From the NCBI RefSeq assembly GCF_002112505.1, contig NZ_NEHW01000007.1, positions 124,001 through 188,000 on the forward strand: DNA of 64,000 nucleotides, given 5' to 3'. Position 1 is the stretch's first letter; each line of letters opens with the position of its first letter. The position numbers were made by a program, and so were the translations under genes. The notes below the pieces were generated by a model. It did no database searches, was not told the origin of the DNA, and saw only the letters and a program-made list of their open reading frames with translations. This DNA is from Pseudomonas sp. R28(2017) (GTDB lineage Bacteria > Pseudomonadota > Gammaproteobacteria > Pseudomonadales > Pseudomonadaceae). Positions 51,671-61,437 of this stretch are shown piece by piece.

Positions 51671-52264
51671 TTACAGGCACCCTTTGGTCGACGGCATCTG
51701 CCCGGCCATGCGCTCATCGAGGGTCACGGCCATGCGCAGGGCGCGGCCGAAAGCCTTGAACACGGTTTCGATCTGGTGGTGGGTGTTGTGGCCACGCAGG
51801 TTGTCGATGTGCAGGGTCACCAGGGCGTGGTTGACGAAGCCCTGGAAGAATTCCTGGAACAGGTCGACATCGAAGCCGCCCACGGTGGCGCGGGTGTAGG
51901 GCACATGCATCTGCAGGCCTGGGCGGCCGGAGAAGTCGATGACCACGCGCGACAGCGCTTCGTCCAGCGGCACATAGGCGTGGCCGTAGCGGAAGATGCC
52001 TTTCTTGTCGCCGATGGCCTGGGCGAATGCCATGCCCAGGGTGATACCGACGTCTTCGACGGTATGGTGATCGTCGATATGCAGGTCACCCTTGCACTCG
52101 ATATCCAGATCGATCAGCCCGTGACGGGCGATCTGGTCCAGCATGTGTTCAAGGAAAGGCACACCGATATCGAATCGGGCCTTGCCACTGCCATCGAGGT
52201 TGATCGAGCACTTGACCTGGGTTTCCAGGGTATTGCGCTCGACGGAAGCCTTACGTTCGACCAT
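51671..52264 (-). CDS. hisB: Imidazoleglycerol-phosphate dehydratase
   Basis: A 197-residue monofunctional dehydratase making imidazole acetol phosphate. Metal-binding repeats [21 protein letters not shown] and [15 protein letters not shown] with [10 protein letters not shown] hold the manganese-binding His residues. I take the ATG at 52264 ([12 protein letters not shown]) since the family starts there; a longer frame to 52393 has no family support. First gene of the cluster hisB-hisH-DUF2164-hisA-hisF. Confidence 0.96.
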   Translation of the reverse strand: MVERKASVERNTLETQVKCSINLDGSGKARFDIGVPFLEHMLDQIARHGLIDLDIECKGDLHIDDHHTVEDVGITLGMAFAQAIGDKKGIFRYGHAYVPLDEALSRVVIDFSGRPGLQMHVPYTRATVGGFDVDLFQEFFQGFVNHALVTLHIDNLRGHNTHHQIETVFKAFGRALRMAVTLDERMAGQMPSTKGCL

Positions 52265-52434
52265 CACCAGCTCCGCAAAATCATTAGGCGAAAAGGGCTC
52301 CATTATAGGCCCAGAACGCGCCAGCTTGAAACGCGGATGACATATGGCATGGCAAGGAATTGCTGGGCCGGACGGCCCTACAGGTCTATACAACTAGTTC
52401 ATGGGGGCTGCCAGGCAACCCCCAGACAGCTACA

Positions 52435-54096
52435 TCAATGGAACAGTACGGCGGTTTTCTGCAGGGTAACCCACACGCCCCAAGCCAGCGGCACAACCAC
52501 TACGGCCCAGGCCAGCAGCACCAGCGGCAGGCTGCCCGGCGCGGCGTGCCACTCCAGCGAACGGGCACCGTCAGCGCCTTTGTCGTGGCTCAGCGCACGT
52601 TCGGCAGCCAGTTCGGCATCGGTCATGAAGTACTTGTCGGCCACCGGGCGGATCAGCAGGTTGCAGATGAAGCCCAGCACCAGCAGGCCCGCGAGGATGT
52701 ACAGGGTCATGTCGTAAGCCGCTGCACGCTCCACGCCCGCCGCCAGCTGGTACTCGCGCAGGTAGGTGATCAGCACCGGGCCCAGCACGCCGGCAGCAGC
52801 CCAGGCGGTCAGCAGGCGACCGTGGATGGCGCCGACCATCTGCGTGCCGAACAGGTCGGCCAGGTACGCCGGCACAGTGGAGAAGCCACCGCCGTACATC
52901 GACAGGATGATGCAGAAGGCCGCCACGAACAGCGCCACGTTGCCCAGGTGGCCCATGTTCGGCACCAGGCTGTAGAGGCCGACGCCCAGGGCGAAGAAGG
53001 CGAAGTAGGTGTTCTTGCGGCCGATGTAGTCGGAGAACGACGCCCAGAAGAAGCGGCCACCGATGTTGAACAGGCTCAACAGGCCGGTGAAGCCGGCGGC
53101 AATGGCGGCGATCTGCGCCAATTGCGCGGCGTTCAGCTCGCTGAAGCTCAGCTCGTTGCCCAGCAACTTGCCAGCGAACACTTCCTGCAGCAGCGGCGAC
53201 GCCATGCCGAGGATGCCGATACCGGCCGAGACGTTCAGGCACAACACCAGCCAGACCAGGGCGAACTGCGGGGTCTTCCAGGCGACGCTGACGTGTACGT
53301 GGCGGTCGGTGACCATGCCATTGCCGGCTTTCTTCACCGGGGCAGTCCAGCCTTCAGGCTTCCAGCCGGTTGGCGGTACACGGTAAGCCAGGGCACCGGC
53401 CGTCATGAACACGAAATAGATCGCGGCCATGGCGACGAAGCTCTGCCACACGCCCACTTCATGTTCGTTGCCGAAGTGGCCCATCAGCGCGGTGGCCAGC
53501 GGTGCGCCAACCATGGCGCCACCACCGAAGCCCATGATCGCCATGCCGGTGGCCATGCCGCGCTTGTCCGGGAACCATTTGATCAGGGTCGAGACCGGCG
53601 AAATGTAGCCCAGGCCCAAACCGATACCGCCGATAACGCCGGAACCCAGCCACATCAGCCACAGCTGGTGGGTTTTCACGCCGATCGCCGAAATCAGCAT
53701 GCCGCCGCACCAGCACAGCGCCGAAACAAGCCCGGCCTTGCGTGGGCCGGCGTGTTCCAGCCAGCCGCCCAGCACCGCTGCCGAGCAGCCGAGGAAGACG
53801 AAGAACAGGGTGTAGATCCAGCTCAGCATCGAGATCGGCCAGTCACATTCGGCGCTGAACATGCGGGCGATGAAGCCCATGTCTGCCGAACAGGCGACAG
53901 GCGCGGTAATGCCGATGGCTTGCGACAGTGGCAGCCAGAATACCGAGAAGCCGTAGGCCATGCCGATGCACAGGTGGATGGCCAGGGCAGCTGGCGGGAC
54001 CAGCCAGCGGTTGAAGCCCGGGCGGGCGATGATGCGCTCCTTGGACAGGAAGCTCGGCGCGCTGGCCAGCCCCCCTGCCGCGATTGTACTGCTCAT
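52435..54096 (-). CDS. MFS transporter of the oxalate/formate antiporter (OFA) type
   Basis: A 553-residue major-facilitator protein with about twelve membrane helices and a long cytosolic loop after TM6. Start at 54096 gives MSSTIAAGG; the helix IHLCIGMAYGFSVFWLPLSQA and the loops GPRKAGLVSALCWCGG, DKRGMATGMAIMGFGGGAMVGAP match OFA family patterns. It would exchange or import small carboxylates; the substrate cannot be told. It lies upstream of hisB on the same strand but with 170 bp between, probably its own unit. Confidence 0.85.
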   Translation of the reverse strand: MSSTIAAGGLASAPSFLSKERIIARPGFNRWLVPPAALAIHLCIGMAYGFSVFWLPLSQAIGITAPVACSADMGFIARMFSAECDWPISMLSWIYTLFFVFLGCSAAVLGGWLEHAGPRKAGLVSALCWCGGMLISAIGVKTHQLWLMWLGSGVIGGIGLGLGYISPVSTLIKWFPDKRGMATGMAIMGFGGGAMVGAPLATALMGHFGNEHEVGVWQSFVAMAAIYFVFMTAGALAYRVPPTGWKPEGWTAPVKKAGNGMVTDRHVHVSVAWKTPQFALVWLVLCLNVSAGIGILGMASPLLQEVFAGKLLGNELSFSELNAAQLAQIAAIAAGFTGLLSLFNIGGRFFWASFSDYIGRKNTYFAFFALGVGLYSLVPNMGHLGNVALFVAAFCIILSMYGGGFSTVPAYLADLFGTQMVGAIHGRLLTAWAAAGVLGPVLITYLREYQLAAGVERAAAYDMTLYILAGLLVLGFICNLLIRPVADKYFMTDAELAAERALSHDKGADGARSLEWHAAPGSLPLVLLAWAVVVVPLAWGVWVTLQKTAVLFH

Positions 54097-54318
54097 GGAT
54101 TCGATCCTTTTATAGGTAGACAGTGCTGGCGGATGGCGTCCCGGGCTCTTGTTCTCGCACGCAGGGCGAATTGGCCTTTTCCCTGGGTAACGGCCCGCGA
54201 CAATGGGTCGCGGCCGCTCCGCAAAGCGGCACAAGGGTACCAGCTCGAAGATGACATGAAAGCAATTTGATATCGTTATTTTTCGCGCAGCTGAAACGGT
54301 ATTTCTGTTCCGTCTGCA

Positions 54319-54410
54319 CCGGCCTCTTCGCGGGCAAGCCCGCTCCCACAGGTACAGCACAGCGTTCGAGAGCTGTGCAGATCCTGTGGGAGCGGGCTTG
54401 CCCGCGAAGA
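54319..54410. repeat. REP doublet 17 in the transporter-asmA gap
   Basis: Inverted REP pair in the 466-bp divergent gap 54097-54562. The transporter side (54240-54310) has AT-rich, promoter-like bases; the right part (54411-54562) leads to the asmA-like gene. No other feature is visible. Confidence 0.85.
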
Positions 54411-54562
54411 ATCCAGCACAAAAGGAACTGCCGAAACCACAACGGTCGAATCCCGCAATCATCGGAAATGCCCTGCATCGCCAGTCGAACAAGCAGGGCC
54501 CACCCCTGCGGCGCTATACTCAGCCGTTCGGAATTCACACTACGGACTACAAGGACTCGCCC

Positions 54563-56800
54563 ATGAAAGCGTTCGGCAAAATCCTGGGACTGGGGCTTCT
54601 CGGGTTGCTGCTGATCATCGTGGCGCTGGGCTTCGCCCTGACCCACCTCTTCGATCCCAACGACTACAAAGACGAGATCCGCCAGTTGGCGCGCGACAAG
54701 GCCCACGTCGAGCTGACCCTCAACGGCGACATCGGCTGGAGCCTGTTCCCCTGGCTGGGCCTGGAGCTGCACGAAGCCAGCATCGCCACCCTGGCCAAAC
54801 CCAAGGAACCCTTCGCCGACCTGCAGATGCTCGGCCTCTCGGTACGTGTGCTGCCACTGCTGCGCCGCGAAGTGCAGATGAGCGACGTGCGCGTCGAAGG
54901 CCTCAACCTGACCCTGGCGCGTGATGAAAACGGCCACGGCAACTGGGAAGACATCGGCAAGCCGCTACCGGCTACAACCGAAGGCGCTGCCAATGCGCCG
55001 GCCCAGGCACCTGCCGAGCCACCCGCAAAACCTGCTGATAGCAGCAGTGAACGCGCGGTCAAACTGGACATCGACAGCCTGACCGTGAACAACGCCAGGG
55101 TTTACTACACCGACGCCAAGAGCGGCCAGAGCTACAGCGCCGAAAGCATCCAGCTGAGCACCGGCCCGGTTCACGAAGGCACCAACATCGCCCTCAAGGC
55201 CAGCGCCTTCCTCAGCGCCAGCCAGCCGGCCATCAAGGCCCGCACCGAGCTGGCAGGCGAACTGCGCTTCGACCGCAAGCTCAAGCGCTACAACTTCGAA
55301 GACATGCGCCTGAGTGGCGAAACATCGGGCGAACCTACCGCTGGCAAGACCGTCACCTTCGGCGCCCAGGGCCAGTTGCTGGTCGACCTGGGCGCCAATG
55401 TGGCCTCGTGGAGTGGCCTGAAAGTGTCGGCCAACCAGCTGCGCGCCCTCGGCGAGCTGAACCTGCGTGACCTCGACAAGGCACCGCAACTGAGCGGCGG
55501 CCTGTCCATCGCCCAGTTCAACCTGCGCACCTTCCTCGACGGTATCGGCCACCCGCTGCCCGCCACCCAGGACCCGGCCGCGTTCGACAAGCTGGAGCTG
55601 GTGACCCGCCTGCAAGGCACGCCGACCAGCCTGACCTTGGCCGACCTGGCCGTGAAACTGGACGACAGCACCTTCACCGGCCGTGTGGCCATCGAAAACT
55701 TCGCCAAACAGGCCCTGCGCCTGCAGCTCAAAGGCGACACGTTCGACGCTGACCGCTACATGCCAGCCAAGAGCGAACAGGCCAAGGGCGCCACTGCCGC
55801 CCGCCAGGCCGAGGTCCAGCAACAGGAAACCACCGCCGTGGCCGGTGCCGGCAGCTCGCCGCTGCCCAACGCCCCGACCCAGGTGGCCTGGAGCGACGAC
55901 AAGCTGTTGCCGGTCGACCGCCTGCGCGTGCTCGACCTGCAGGCCGACCTGGCCTTCGGCTCGCTGACCCTGGACAAACTGCCGATCAGCGACGCCCAGC
56001 TGCAGGCCACCGGCCAGGGCGGCCTGCTGACCTTGCAGGCCCTGCGTGGCGGCCTCTACAACGGCACCTTCGAAGCCAAGGGCAACGTCGACGTGCGCCC
56101 TGCCGTGCCGCAGATCGGTATCAACACCAGGATCAACCGGGTGCCGGTCGAGCACTTCATCAAAACCGAAGGCAAGGAGCAGACGCCGCCAGTGAAGGGC
56201 CTGCTGACCCTGACCAGTGATCTGACCGCCACCGGCAACAGCCAGAAGGCACTGGTCGACACCCTCAATGGCAGCGCAAACTTCACCATCAATGACGGTG
56301 TGCTGGTCAACGCCAACCTGGAGCAGCAACTCTGCCAGGCCATCGCCACCCTCAACCGCAAGACCTTGAGTGGCGAGCCACGCGGCAAGGACACCCCGTT
56401 CGAAGAACTGCGCGGCAGCCTGGTGATTCGCAATGGTGTGGCCAGCAACCCGGACCTCAAGGCACGTATCCCGGGCCTGACCGTCAACGGCCATGGCGAC
56501 CTCGACCTGCGTGTGCTGGGCATGGACTACAACGTCGGCGTGATCGTCGAGGGTGACCAGCGGGCGATGCCCGACCCGGCCTGCCAGGTCAACGAACGCT
56601 TCGTGGGTGTGGAAGTGCCGCTGCGCTGCCGTGGCCCGCTGGAGCTGGGCGCCAAGGCCTGCCGCCTGGACCAGGATGGCCTGGGCAAGGTCGCGGCCAA
56701 GCTGGCCGGCAACCGCCTCAAAGACAAGATCGATGAAAAACTCGGAGACAAAGTGAGCCCAGAATTGAAAGACGCGCTCAAGGGGCTGTTCAAGCGATGA
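54563..56800 (+). CDS. AsmA family protein
   Basis: A 745-residue envelope protein. An N-terminal helix (MKAFGKILGLGLLGLLLIIVALGFALTHLFDPNDYK) anchors it in the inner membrane with the rest in the periplasm. The AsmA N-domain (ELTLNGDIGWSLFPWLGLELHEASIA) and C-domain (LTLTSDLTATGNSQKALVDTLNGSANFTINDGVLVNANLEQQLCQ) are both present. The family belongs to the bridge-like lipid-transfer proteins that help outer-membrane assembly. ATGA overlap couples it to mutY. Confidence 0.9.
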   Translation: MKAFGKILGLGLLGLLLIIVALGFALTHLFDPNDYKDEIRQLARDKAHVELTLNGDIGWSLFPWLGLELHEASIATLAKPKEPFADLQMLGLSVRVLPLLRREVQMSDVRVEGLNLTLARDENGHGNWEDIGKPLPATTEGAANAPAQAPAEPPAKPADSSSERAVKLDIDSLTVNNARVYYTDAKSGQSYSAESIQLSTGPVHEGTNIALKASAFLSASQPAIKARTELAGELRFDRKLKRYNFEDMRLSGETSGEPTAGKTVTFGAQGQLLVDLGANVASWSGLKVSANQLRALGELNLRDLDKAPQLSGGLSIAQFNLRTFLDGIGHPLPATQDPAAFDKLELVTRLQGTPTSLTLADLAVKLDDSTFTGRVAIENFAKQALRLQLKGDTFDADRYMPAKSEQAKGATAARQAEVQQQETTAVAGAGSSPLPNAPTQVAWSDDKLLPVDRLRVLDLQADLAFGSLTLDKLPISDAQLQATGQGGLLTLQALRGGLYNGTFEAKGNVDVRPAVPQIGINTRINRVPVEHFIKTEGKEQTPPVKGLLTLTSDLTATGNSQKALVDTLNGSANFTINDGVLVNANLEQQLCQAIATLNRKTLSGEPRGKDTPFEELRGSLVIRNGVASNPDLKARIPGLTVNGHGDLDLRVLGMDYNVGVIVEGDQRAMPDPACQVNERFVGVEVPLRCRGPLELGAKACRLDQDGLGKVAAKLAGNRLKDKIDEKLGDKVSPELKDALKGLFKR

Positions 56801-57864
56801 CCCCCACGCAGTTCTCCAGCGCCGTGCTGGACTGGTACGACCAGCACGGTCGCCACGACCTGCCCTGGCAACAGGGCATCAACCCATACCGGGTATGGGT
56901 GTCGGAAATCATGCTGCAGCAGACCCAGGTCAGCACCGTACTCAACTACTTCGACCGCTTCATGCAGGCCCTGCCGACCGTGCAGGCCCTGGCTGACGCG
57001 CCGGAGGACGAAGTGCTGCACCTGTGGACCGGCCTTGGCTACTACACCCGCGCACGCAACCTGCAGAAGGCGGCGAAGATCGTCGTCGAGCAGCATGGCG
57101 GTGAATTTCCGCGCAGCGTCGAGCAGCTCACCGAACTGCCCGGCATCGGCCGCTCCACCGCCGGCGCCATTGCCAGCATCAGCATGGGCATCCGCGCACC
57201 GATTCTGGATGGCAACGTCAAGCGCGTGCTGGCCCGCTACACCGCCCAGGCCGGCTACCCCGGCGAGCCCAAGGTGGCCAACCAGCTGTGGGCCACGGCC
57301 GAGCGGTTCACCCCGCAGCAACGCGCCAACCACTACACCCAGGCGATGATGGACATGGGCGCAACGCTGTGCACGCGCAGCAAGCCCAGCTGCCTGATCT
57401 GCCCGTTGCAGCGCGGCTGCGAAGCGCACCTGCACGGCGAAGAAACCCGCTACCCCGAACCCAAGCCACGCAAGGCGCTGCCCCAACGGCGCACGCTGAT
57501 GCCGCTGCTGGCCAACCACGAAGGCGCCATCCTGCTTTACCGCCGCCCTTCCAGCGGCCTGTGGGGCGGCCTGTGGAGCCTGCCGGAGCTGGACGATATC
57601 GCCCAACTCGACGACCTCGCCTACCAGCACGGCCTGCGCCTGGCCGACAGCCGCGCGCTGGGCGGCCTGACCCACACCTTCAGCCACTTCCAGCTGGCGA
57701 TCGAGCCCTGGCTGGTGCGCGTCGACCCGGTCGGCCAGCACGTGGCCGAGGCCGACTGGCTCTGGTATAACCTCGCCACCCCGCCGCGCCTGGGCCTCGC
57801 CGCCCCGGTCAAGAAGCTGCTCAAACGCGCGGCCGACGAACTGATTGCAGGAGAAGCCCGATGA
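56797..57864 (+). CDS. mutY: Adenine DNA glycosylase
   Basis: A 355-residue base-excision glycosylase removing A mispaired with 8-oxo-G. Helix-hairpin-helix: [18 protein letters not shown], with catalytic Asp in [13 protein letters not shown]. The 4Fe-4S motif C-x6-C-x2-C-x5-C reads [23 protein letters not shown]-like C-terminal domain ([24 protein letters not shown]) recognises the damaged base. It overlaps asmA and yggX by four bases at each end. Confidence 0.96.
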   Translation: MTPTQFSSAVLDWYDQHGRHDLPWQQGINPYRVWVSEIMLQQTQVSTVLNYFDRFMQALPTVQALADAPEDEVLHLWTGLGYYTRARNLQKAAKIVVEQHGGEFPRSVEQLTELPGIGRSTAGAIASISMGIRAPILDGNVKRVLARYTAQAGYPGEPKVANQLWATAERFTPQQRANHYTQAMMDMGATLCTRSKPSCLICPLQRGCEAHLHGEETRYPEPKPRKALPQRRTLMPLLANHEGAILLYRRPSSGLWGGLWSLPELDDIAQLDDLAYQHGLRLADSRALGGLTHTFSHFQLAIEPWLVRVDPVGQHVAEADWLWYNLATPPRLGLAAPVKKLLKRAADELIAGEAR

Positions 57865-58133
57865 CCCGCACCGTGATGTGCCGCAAGTACAAAGAAGAAC
57901 TCCCAGGCCTGGAGCGCCCGCCCTACCCTGGCGCCAAGGGCCAGGACATCTTCGACCACATCTCGGAGAAAGCCTGGGAAGACTGGAAGAAGCACCAGAC
58001 CATGCTGATCAACGAAAAGCGCCTGAACATGATGAACGGCGAGGACCGCAAGTTCCTCCAGGGCGAGATGGACAAGTTTTTCGCCGGCGAGGAATACGCC
58101 CAGGCGGAAGGCTACGTTCCACCCTCCGAATGA
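57861..58133 (+). CDS. yggX: Fe(2+)-trafficking protein YggX
   Basis: A 90-residue protein starting [24 protein letters not shown], the family signature with its single conserved Cys, and ending in the short helical bundle with [13 protein letters not shown]. It is linked to oxidative-stress protection of Fe-S proteins. It is fused in operon with mutY, itself an Fe-S enzyme, by an ATGA overlap; this pairing is common in gammaproteobacteria. Confidence 0.95.
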   Translation: MTRTVMCRKYKEELPGLERPPYPGAKGQDIFDHISEKAWEDWKKHQTMLINEKRLNMMNGEDRKFLQGEMDKFFAGEEYAQAEGYVPPSE

Positions 58134-58184
58134 CCCCACGAATCGTAAGCGACGGAATTAATTTAAAATTTTTTCAAAAAGTCG

Positions 58185-58213
58185 TTGACGGGCCGTCAGA
58201 AAATCTATTTAAT
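58185..58213 (+). promoter_or_regulatory. Sigma-70 promoter of tRNA-Phe
   Basis: TTGACG, a 17-bp spacer and TTTAAT lie so that transcription should begin a few bases before the tRNA at 58224. The stretch before it is AT-rich, as in many stable-RNA UP elements. Confidence 0.7.
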
Positions 58214-58223
58214 TCACCTCGTC

Positions 58224-58299
58224 GCCCAGATAGCTCAGTCGGTAGAGCAGAGGATTGAAAATCCTCGTGTCGGCGGTTCGACTCCGTCTCTGGGCACCA
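58224..58299 (+). tRNA. tRNA-Phe (GAA anticodon)
   Basis: A 76-base cloverleaf including the encoded CCA. GCCCAGA pairs with TCTGGGC in the acceptor stem; the D arm is AGCTCAGTCGGTAGAGC; the anticodon arm is GGATT-GAA-AATCC; the T arm contains GGTTCGACTCC. The anticodon GAA reads phenylalanine codons. Confidence 0.97.
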
Positions 58300-58346
58300 C
58301 CTTCAAGCTTCTGGTGGTTGCAAAGTTACCCGAAGCGACAACAAGA

Positions 58347-58370
58347 AACCCGCCTAGCGCGGGTTTTTTG
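58347..58370 (+). terminator. Intrinsic terminator after tRNA-Phe
   Basis: ACCCGC and GCGGGT form a short GC stem followed by a TTTTTT run, about 50 bases after the tRNA. It should end the tRNA transcript before ppk2. Confidence 0.8.
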
Positions 58371-58492
58371 TTGTCTGTAGTTTTTGCTTTCCTTGCCTGT
58401 TCCCTTCTGTCATTGACTCGCATCAACAAGCCCCCTTTCGCTCAAACACAAAATTGCAGGTGGACATTCGACCCGACCTAGCAAGGACCTCC

Positions 58493-59500
58493 ATGAGCGA
58501 AGAAGCCACCCTCCTGCTCCCCGCCCCCGGCGACTCCTCGACCCGCGCCTCTGCCGCACCACGCACGCGCCGCCCTCGCCAACGCAAACCTGAGCCCACA
58601 ATCACTCAGGTCAGCCAGGCCCCGGCCGCGCTGGAAGTGGCCAGCGCACCAAAGGGCAGCAATGAAGACAGCACTTCGGCGCGGCTGCCGGCCAGCTACC
58701 CGTACCGCACCCGCCTGCGTCGCCAGGATTATGAAAAGGCCAAGCACGCGCTGCAGATCGAGCTGCTGAAGGTGCAAAGCTGGGTGAAGGAAACCGGCCA
58801 GCGTGTGGTCATCCTGTTCGAGGGGCGTGATGCGGCGGGCAAAGGCGGCACCATCAAGCGCTTCATGGAACACCTGAACCCGCGGGGCGCGCGGATCGTT
58901 GCGCTGGAGAAGCCTTCCGAACAGGAGCTGGGGCAGTGGTACTTCCAGCGTTATATCCAGCACCTGCCCACGGCGGGAGAAATGGTCTTCTTCGACCGCT
59001 CCTGGTACAACCGCGCCGGGGTCGAGAAGGTGATGGGGTTCTGCTCGCCGCTGCAGTACCTGGAGTTCATGCGCCAGGCGCCAGACCTGGAACGGATGCT
59101 GTGCAACAGCGGTATCCTGCTGTTCAAGTACTGGTTCTCGGTGAACCGCGAAGAACAGCTGCGCCGCTTCATCTCGCGCCGGGACGACCCGCTCAAGCAC
59201 TGGAAGCTGTCGCCCATCGACATCAAGTCGCTGGACAAGTGGGAGGACTACACCGCGGCCAAGGAGGCGATGTTCTTCCATACCGATACTGCCGATGCGC
59301 CGTGGACGGTGATCAAGTCGGATGACAAGAAGCGTGCACGGATCAACTGCATCCGGCATTTCCTGCATTCGCTGGATTACCCGGGCAAGGACCACCGCGT
59401 GGCTCATGCGCCGGACGAGCTGCTGGTGGGCCGGGCATCGCTGGGGTTCGAGGAGGATGAGCCGGCGGTGGAAGGCGAAAACAGGGCAGACACGCTATAA
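58493..59500 (+). CDS. ppk2: Polyphosphate kinase 2
   Basis: A 335-residue class I-type PPK2 that transfers phosphate between polyphosphate and nucleoside diphosphates. Walker A: FEGRDAAGKGGTIKR; Walker B: MVFFDRSWYNRAGVE; lid region: RRDDPLKHWKLSPIDIKS. The first ~65 residues are a Ser/Ala/Arg/Pro-rich extension (TRASAAPRTRRPRQRKPEP) without fold signals. An AAGGACCTCC site precedes the ATG at 58493. No partner gene is adjacent on its unit. Confidence 0.93.
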   Translation: MSEEATLLLPAPGDSSTRASAAPRTRRPRQRKPEPTITQVSQAPAALEVASAPKGSNEDSTSARLPASYPYRTRLRRQDYEKAKHALQIELLKVQSWVKETGQRVVILFEGRDAAGKGGTIKRFMEHLNPRGARIVALEKPSEQELGQWYFQRYIQHLPTAGEMVFFDRSWYNRAGVEKVMGFCSPLQYLEFMRQAPDLERMLCNSGILLFKYWFSVNREEQLRRFISRRDDPLKHWKLSPIDIKSLDKWEDYTAAKEAMFFHTDTADAPWTVIKSDDKKRARINCIRHFLHSLDYPGKDHRVAHAPDELLVGRASLGFEEDEPAVEGENRADTL

Positions 59501-59527
59501 TCCCGCTCTTTTTCCCGGAGCGACGTC

Positions 59528-60724
59528 ATGTCCCTGCCCAGCCTTCGCCTCAAAGCCAATGCCGACCGCCGCCTGCGCGCCGGCCACCTGTGGGTCTACA
59601 GCAACGAAGTCGACGTTTCCGCGACCCCGCTGCAAGGCTTCCAGGCCGGCCAGCAGGCAGTGCTCGAAGCTGCCAACGGCAAGCCGCTGGGTATCGTCGC
59701 ACTAAGCCCGAACAACCTGATCTGCGCCCGTCTGCTGTCGCGTGACATCAAGCTGCCACTGGACAAGTCGCTGCTGGTACACCGCCTGAACGTTGCCCTA
59801 TCCCTGCGTGAGCGCCTGTTCGAGCGACCGTGCTACCGCCTGGTCTACGGTGATTCCGACCTGCTGCCGGGCCTGGTGGTCGATCGTTTCTACGACATCC
59901 TCGTGGTGCAGCTGGCCTCGGCCACGATGGAAGCGCACAAGGATGACGTGATTGCCGCCCTGATCCAGGTGCTCAAGCCCAGCGGCATCCTGTTCAAGAA
60001 CGACTCCGCCGCCCGCGACGCCGAAGGCCTGCAGCGCTATGTCGAAACCGTCTACGGCGAAGTGCCGGACTGGGTACCGCTGGAAGAGAACGGCGTCAAG
60101 TTCGAAGCCCCGGTGCGCGAAGGCCAGAAGACCGGCTGGTTCTACGACCACCGCATGAACCGTGCGCGCCTGGCCCCCTACGTCAAAGGCAAGCGCGTGC
60201 TCGACCTGTTCAGCTACATCGGTGGCTGGGGCGTGCAGGCCGGCGCGTTCGGCGCCAGCGAAGTATTCTGCGTGGATGCTTCGGGCTTTGCCCTGGATGG
60301 TGTCGAGCGCAACGCGGCACTGAACGGCATCAGCGAAAAGCTGACCTGCATCGAAGGCGATGTGTTCGAGGCCCTGCGCGAGCTGAAGGCCGCCGAAGAG
60401 CGCTTCGACGTGATCATTGCCGACCCACCCGCCTTCATCAAGCGCAAGAAGGACCTGAAAAACGGCGAAGCGGCCTACCGCCGCCTCAACGAACAGGCCA
60501 TGCGCATGCTCAGCAAGGACGGCATCCTGGTCAGCGCCTCGTGCTCGATGCACCTGCCCGAGGACGACCTGCACAACATCCTGCTGACCAGTGCCCGTCA
60601 CCTGGACCGCAACCTGCAACTGCTCGAGCGCGGCGGCCAGGGCCCGGACCACCCGGTGCACCCGGCCATCGCCGAAACCCGCTACATCAAGAGCATCACC
60701 TGCCGGTTGCTGCCAAACAGCTGA
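59528..60724 (+). CDS. rlmI: 23S rRNA (cytosine) methyltransferase, RlmI-like
   Basis: A 398-residue SAM-dependent methyltransferase. A PUA-type RNA-binding domain opens the protein (LRLKANADRRLRAGHLWVYSNEVD). The Rossmann domain has GKRVLDLFSYIGGWGVQAGAFGA for SAM, FDVIIADPPAFIKRKKDL (DPP motif) and VSASCSMHLPEDDL with a catalytic-type Cys. Architecture and length fit RlmI, which methylates C1962 of 23S rRNA; the exact target is inference. It converges on the MgtE-like gene at a strong hairpin. Confidence 0.87.
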   Translation: MSLPSLRLKANADRRLRAGHLWVYSNEVDVSATPLQGFQAGQQAVLEAANGKPLGIVALSPNNLICARLLSRDIKLPLDKSLLVHRLNVALSLRERLFERPCYRLVYGDSDLLPGLVVDRFYDILVVQLASATMEAHKDDVIAALIQVLKPSGILFKNDSAARDAEGLQRYVETVYGEVPDWVPLEENGVKFEAPVREGQKTGWFYDHRMNRARLAPYVKGKRVLDLFSYIGGWGVQAGAFGASEVFCVDASGFALDGVERNAALNGISEKLTCIEGDVFEALRELKAAEERFDVIIADPPAFIKRKKDLKNGEAAYRRLNEQAMRMLSKDGILVSASCSMHLPEDDLHNILLTSARHLDRNLQLLERGGQGPDHPVHPAIAETRYIKSITCRLLPNS

Positions 60725-60730
60725 TCCGCA

Positions 60731-60759
60731 CGGCCTGGGGCGCGATGCGCCCCAGGCCG
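60731..60759. terminator. Bidirectional hairpin between rlmI and the MgtE-like gene
   Basis: A perfect 13-pair stem (CGGCCTGGGGCGC with GCGCCCCAGGCCG) and a GAT loop, six bases after the rlmI stop. There is no T-run on either side. Confidence 0.75.
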
Positions 60760-60762
60760 GTA

Positions 60763-61437
60763 TCAGATGTCCAGCACCTGCGACGCGATCCCGAAGTACA
60801 CAAGCACCCCCGCCGCATCGGCAATCGAGGTCACCAGCGGACCACTGGCGGTAGCCGGGTCGAGCTTCATGCGCGTGAACAGAAACGGCAGGCTCATGCC
60901 GATCAGGCTGCCGATCAACACGATCACCAGCATGCTGCTGGCCACGATCACGGCGATCTCAGTACCACCTCGCAACGCGCCAAGCGATGCCACCGCCAGG
61001 GCCATGGTGCCGCCGAGCGCCAACGCCACCCCGCATTCGCGGCCCAGCATGCGCACCCAGTCGCGCATGACCACTTCTCCCGTCGCCAGCGCCCGCACCA
61101 TCAAGGTGGCCGATTGCGCCCCGGCGTTCCCCCCGCTGTCCACCAACAAGGGCAGGAAGAACACCAGCACGATATGCGCGGCGATGGTTTCTTCGAAAGC
61201 GGCGATACCGGCACCGGAAAACAGGTTGCCGAACACCAGCAGTACCAACCACAGTACCCGCTTTCGGTACAACAGACCGACCGTGGCATGACGCAGGTTG
61301 CCGACATGATTGGTGATCGACGCGCCTTTGTGGAAGTCTTCAGTCGCCTCCTGGCGTAGCTTGTCCAGTGCCTCGCTGGCCAGGTCGGGCGCGAGCGGTT
61401 CTTTACAGCGGATGCAGTTTGCGCAGACAGATTGCAT
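60763..61437 (-). CDS. Half-size MgtE-like divalent cation transporter
   Basis: A 224-residue protein containing only the membrane part of an MgtE magnesium channel (about five helices). The pore motif GGNAGAQSATLMVRALATGE and the final helix with ADAAGVLVYFGIA (conserved Asp) are present. The N-domain and both CBS domains that gate full MgtE (~450 residues) are missing. Instead a short cysteine cluster (CANCIRC) precedes helix 1, which could bind a metal. Start at 61437; an upstream ATG at 61470 is less likely. Transport of Mg2+ or another cation is inference. Confidence 0.75.
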   Translation of the reverse strand: MQSVCANCIRCKEPLAPDLASEALDKLRQEATEDFHKGASITNHVGNLRHATVGLLYRKRVLWLVLLVFGNLFSGAGIAAFEETIAAHIVLVFFLPLLVDSGGNAGAQSATLMVRALATGEVVMRDWVRMLGRECGVALALGGTMALAVASLGALRGGTEIAVIVASSMLVIVLIGSLIGMSLPFLFTRMKLDPATASGPLVTSIADAAGVLVYFGIASQVLDI

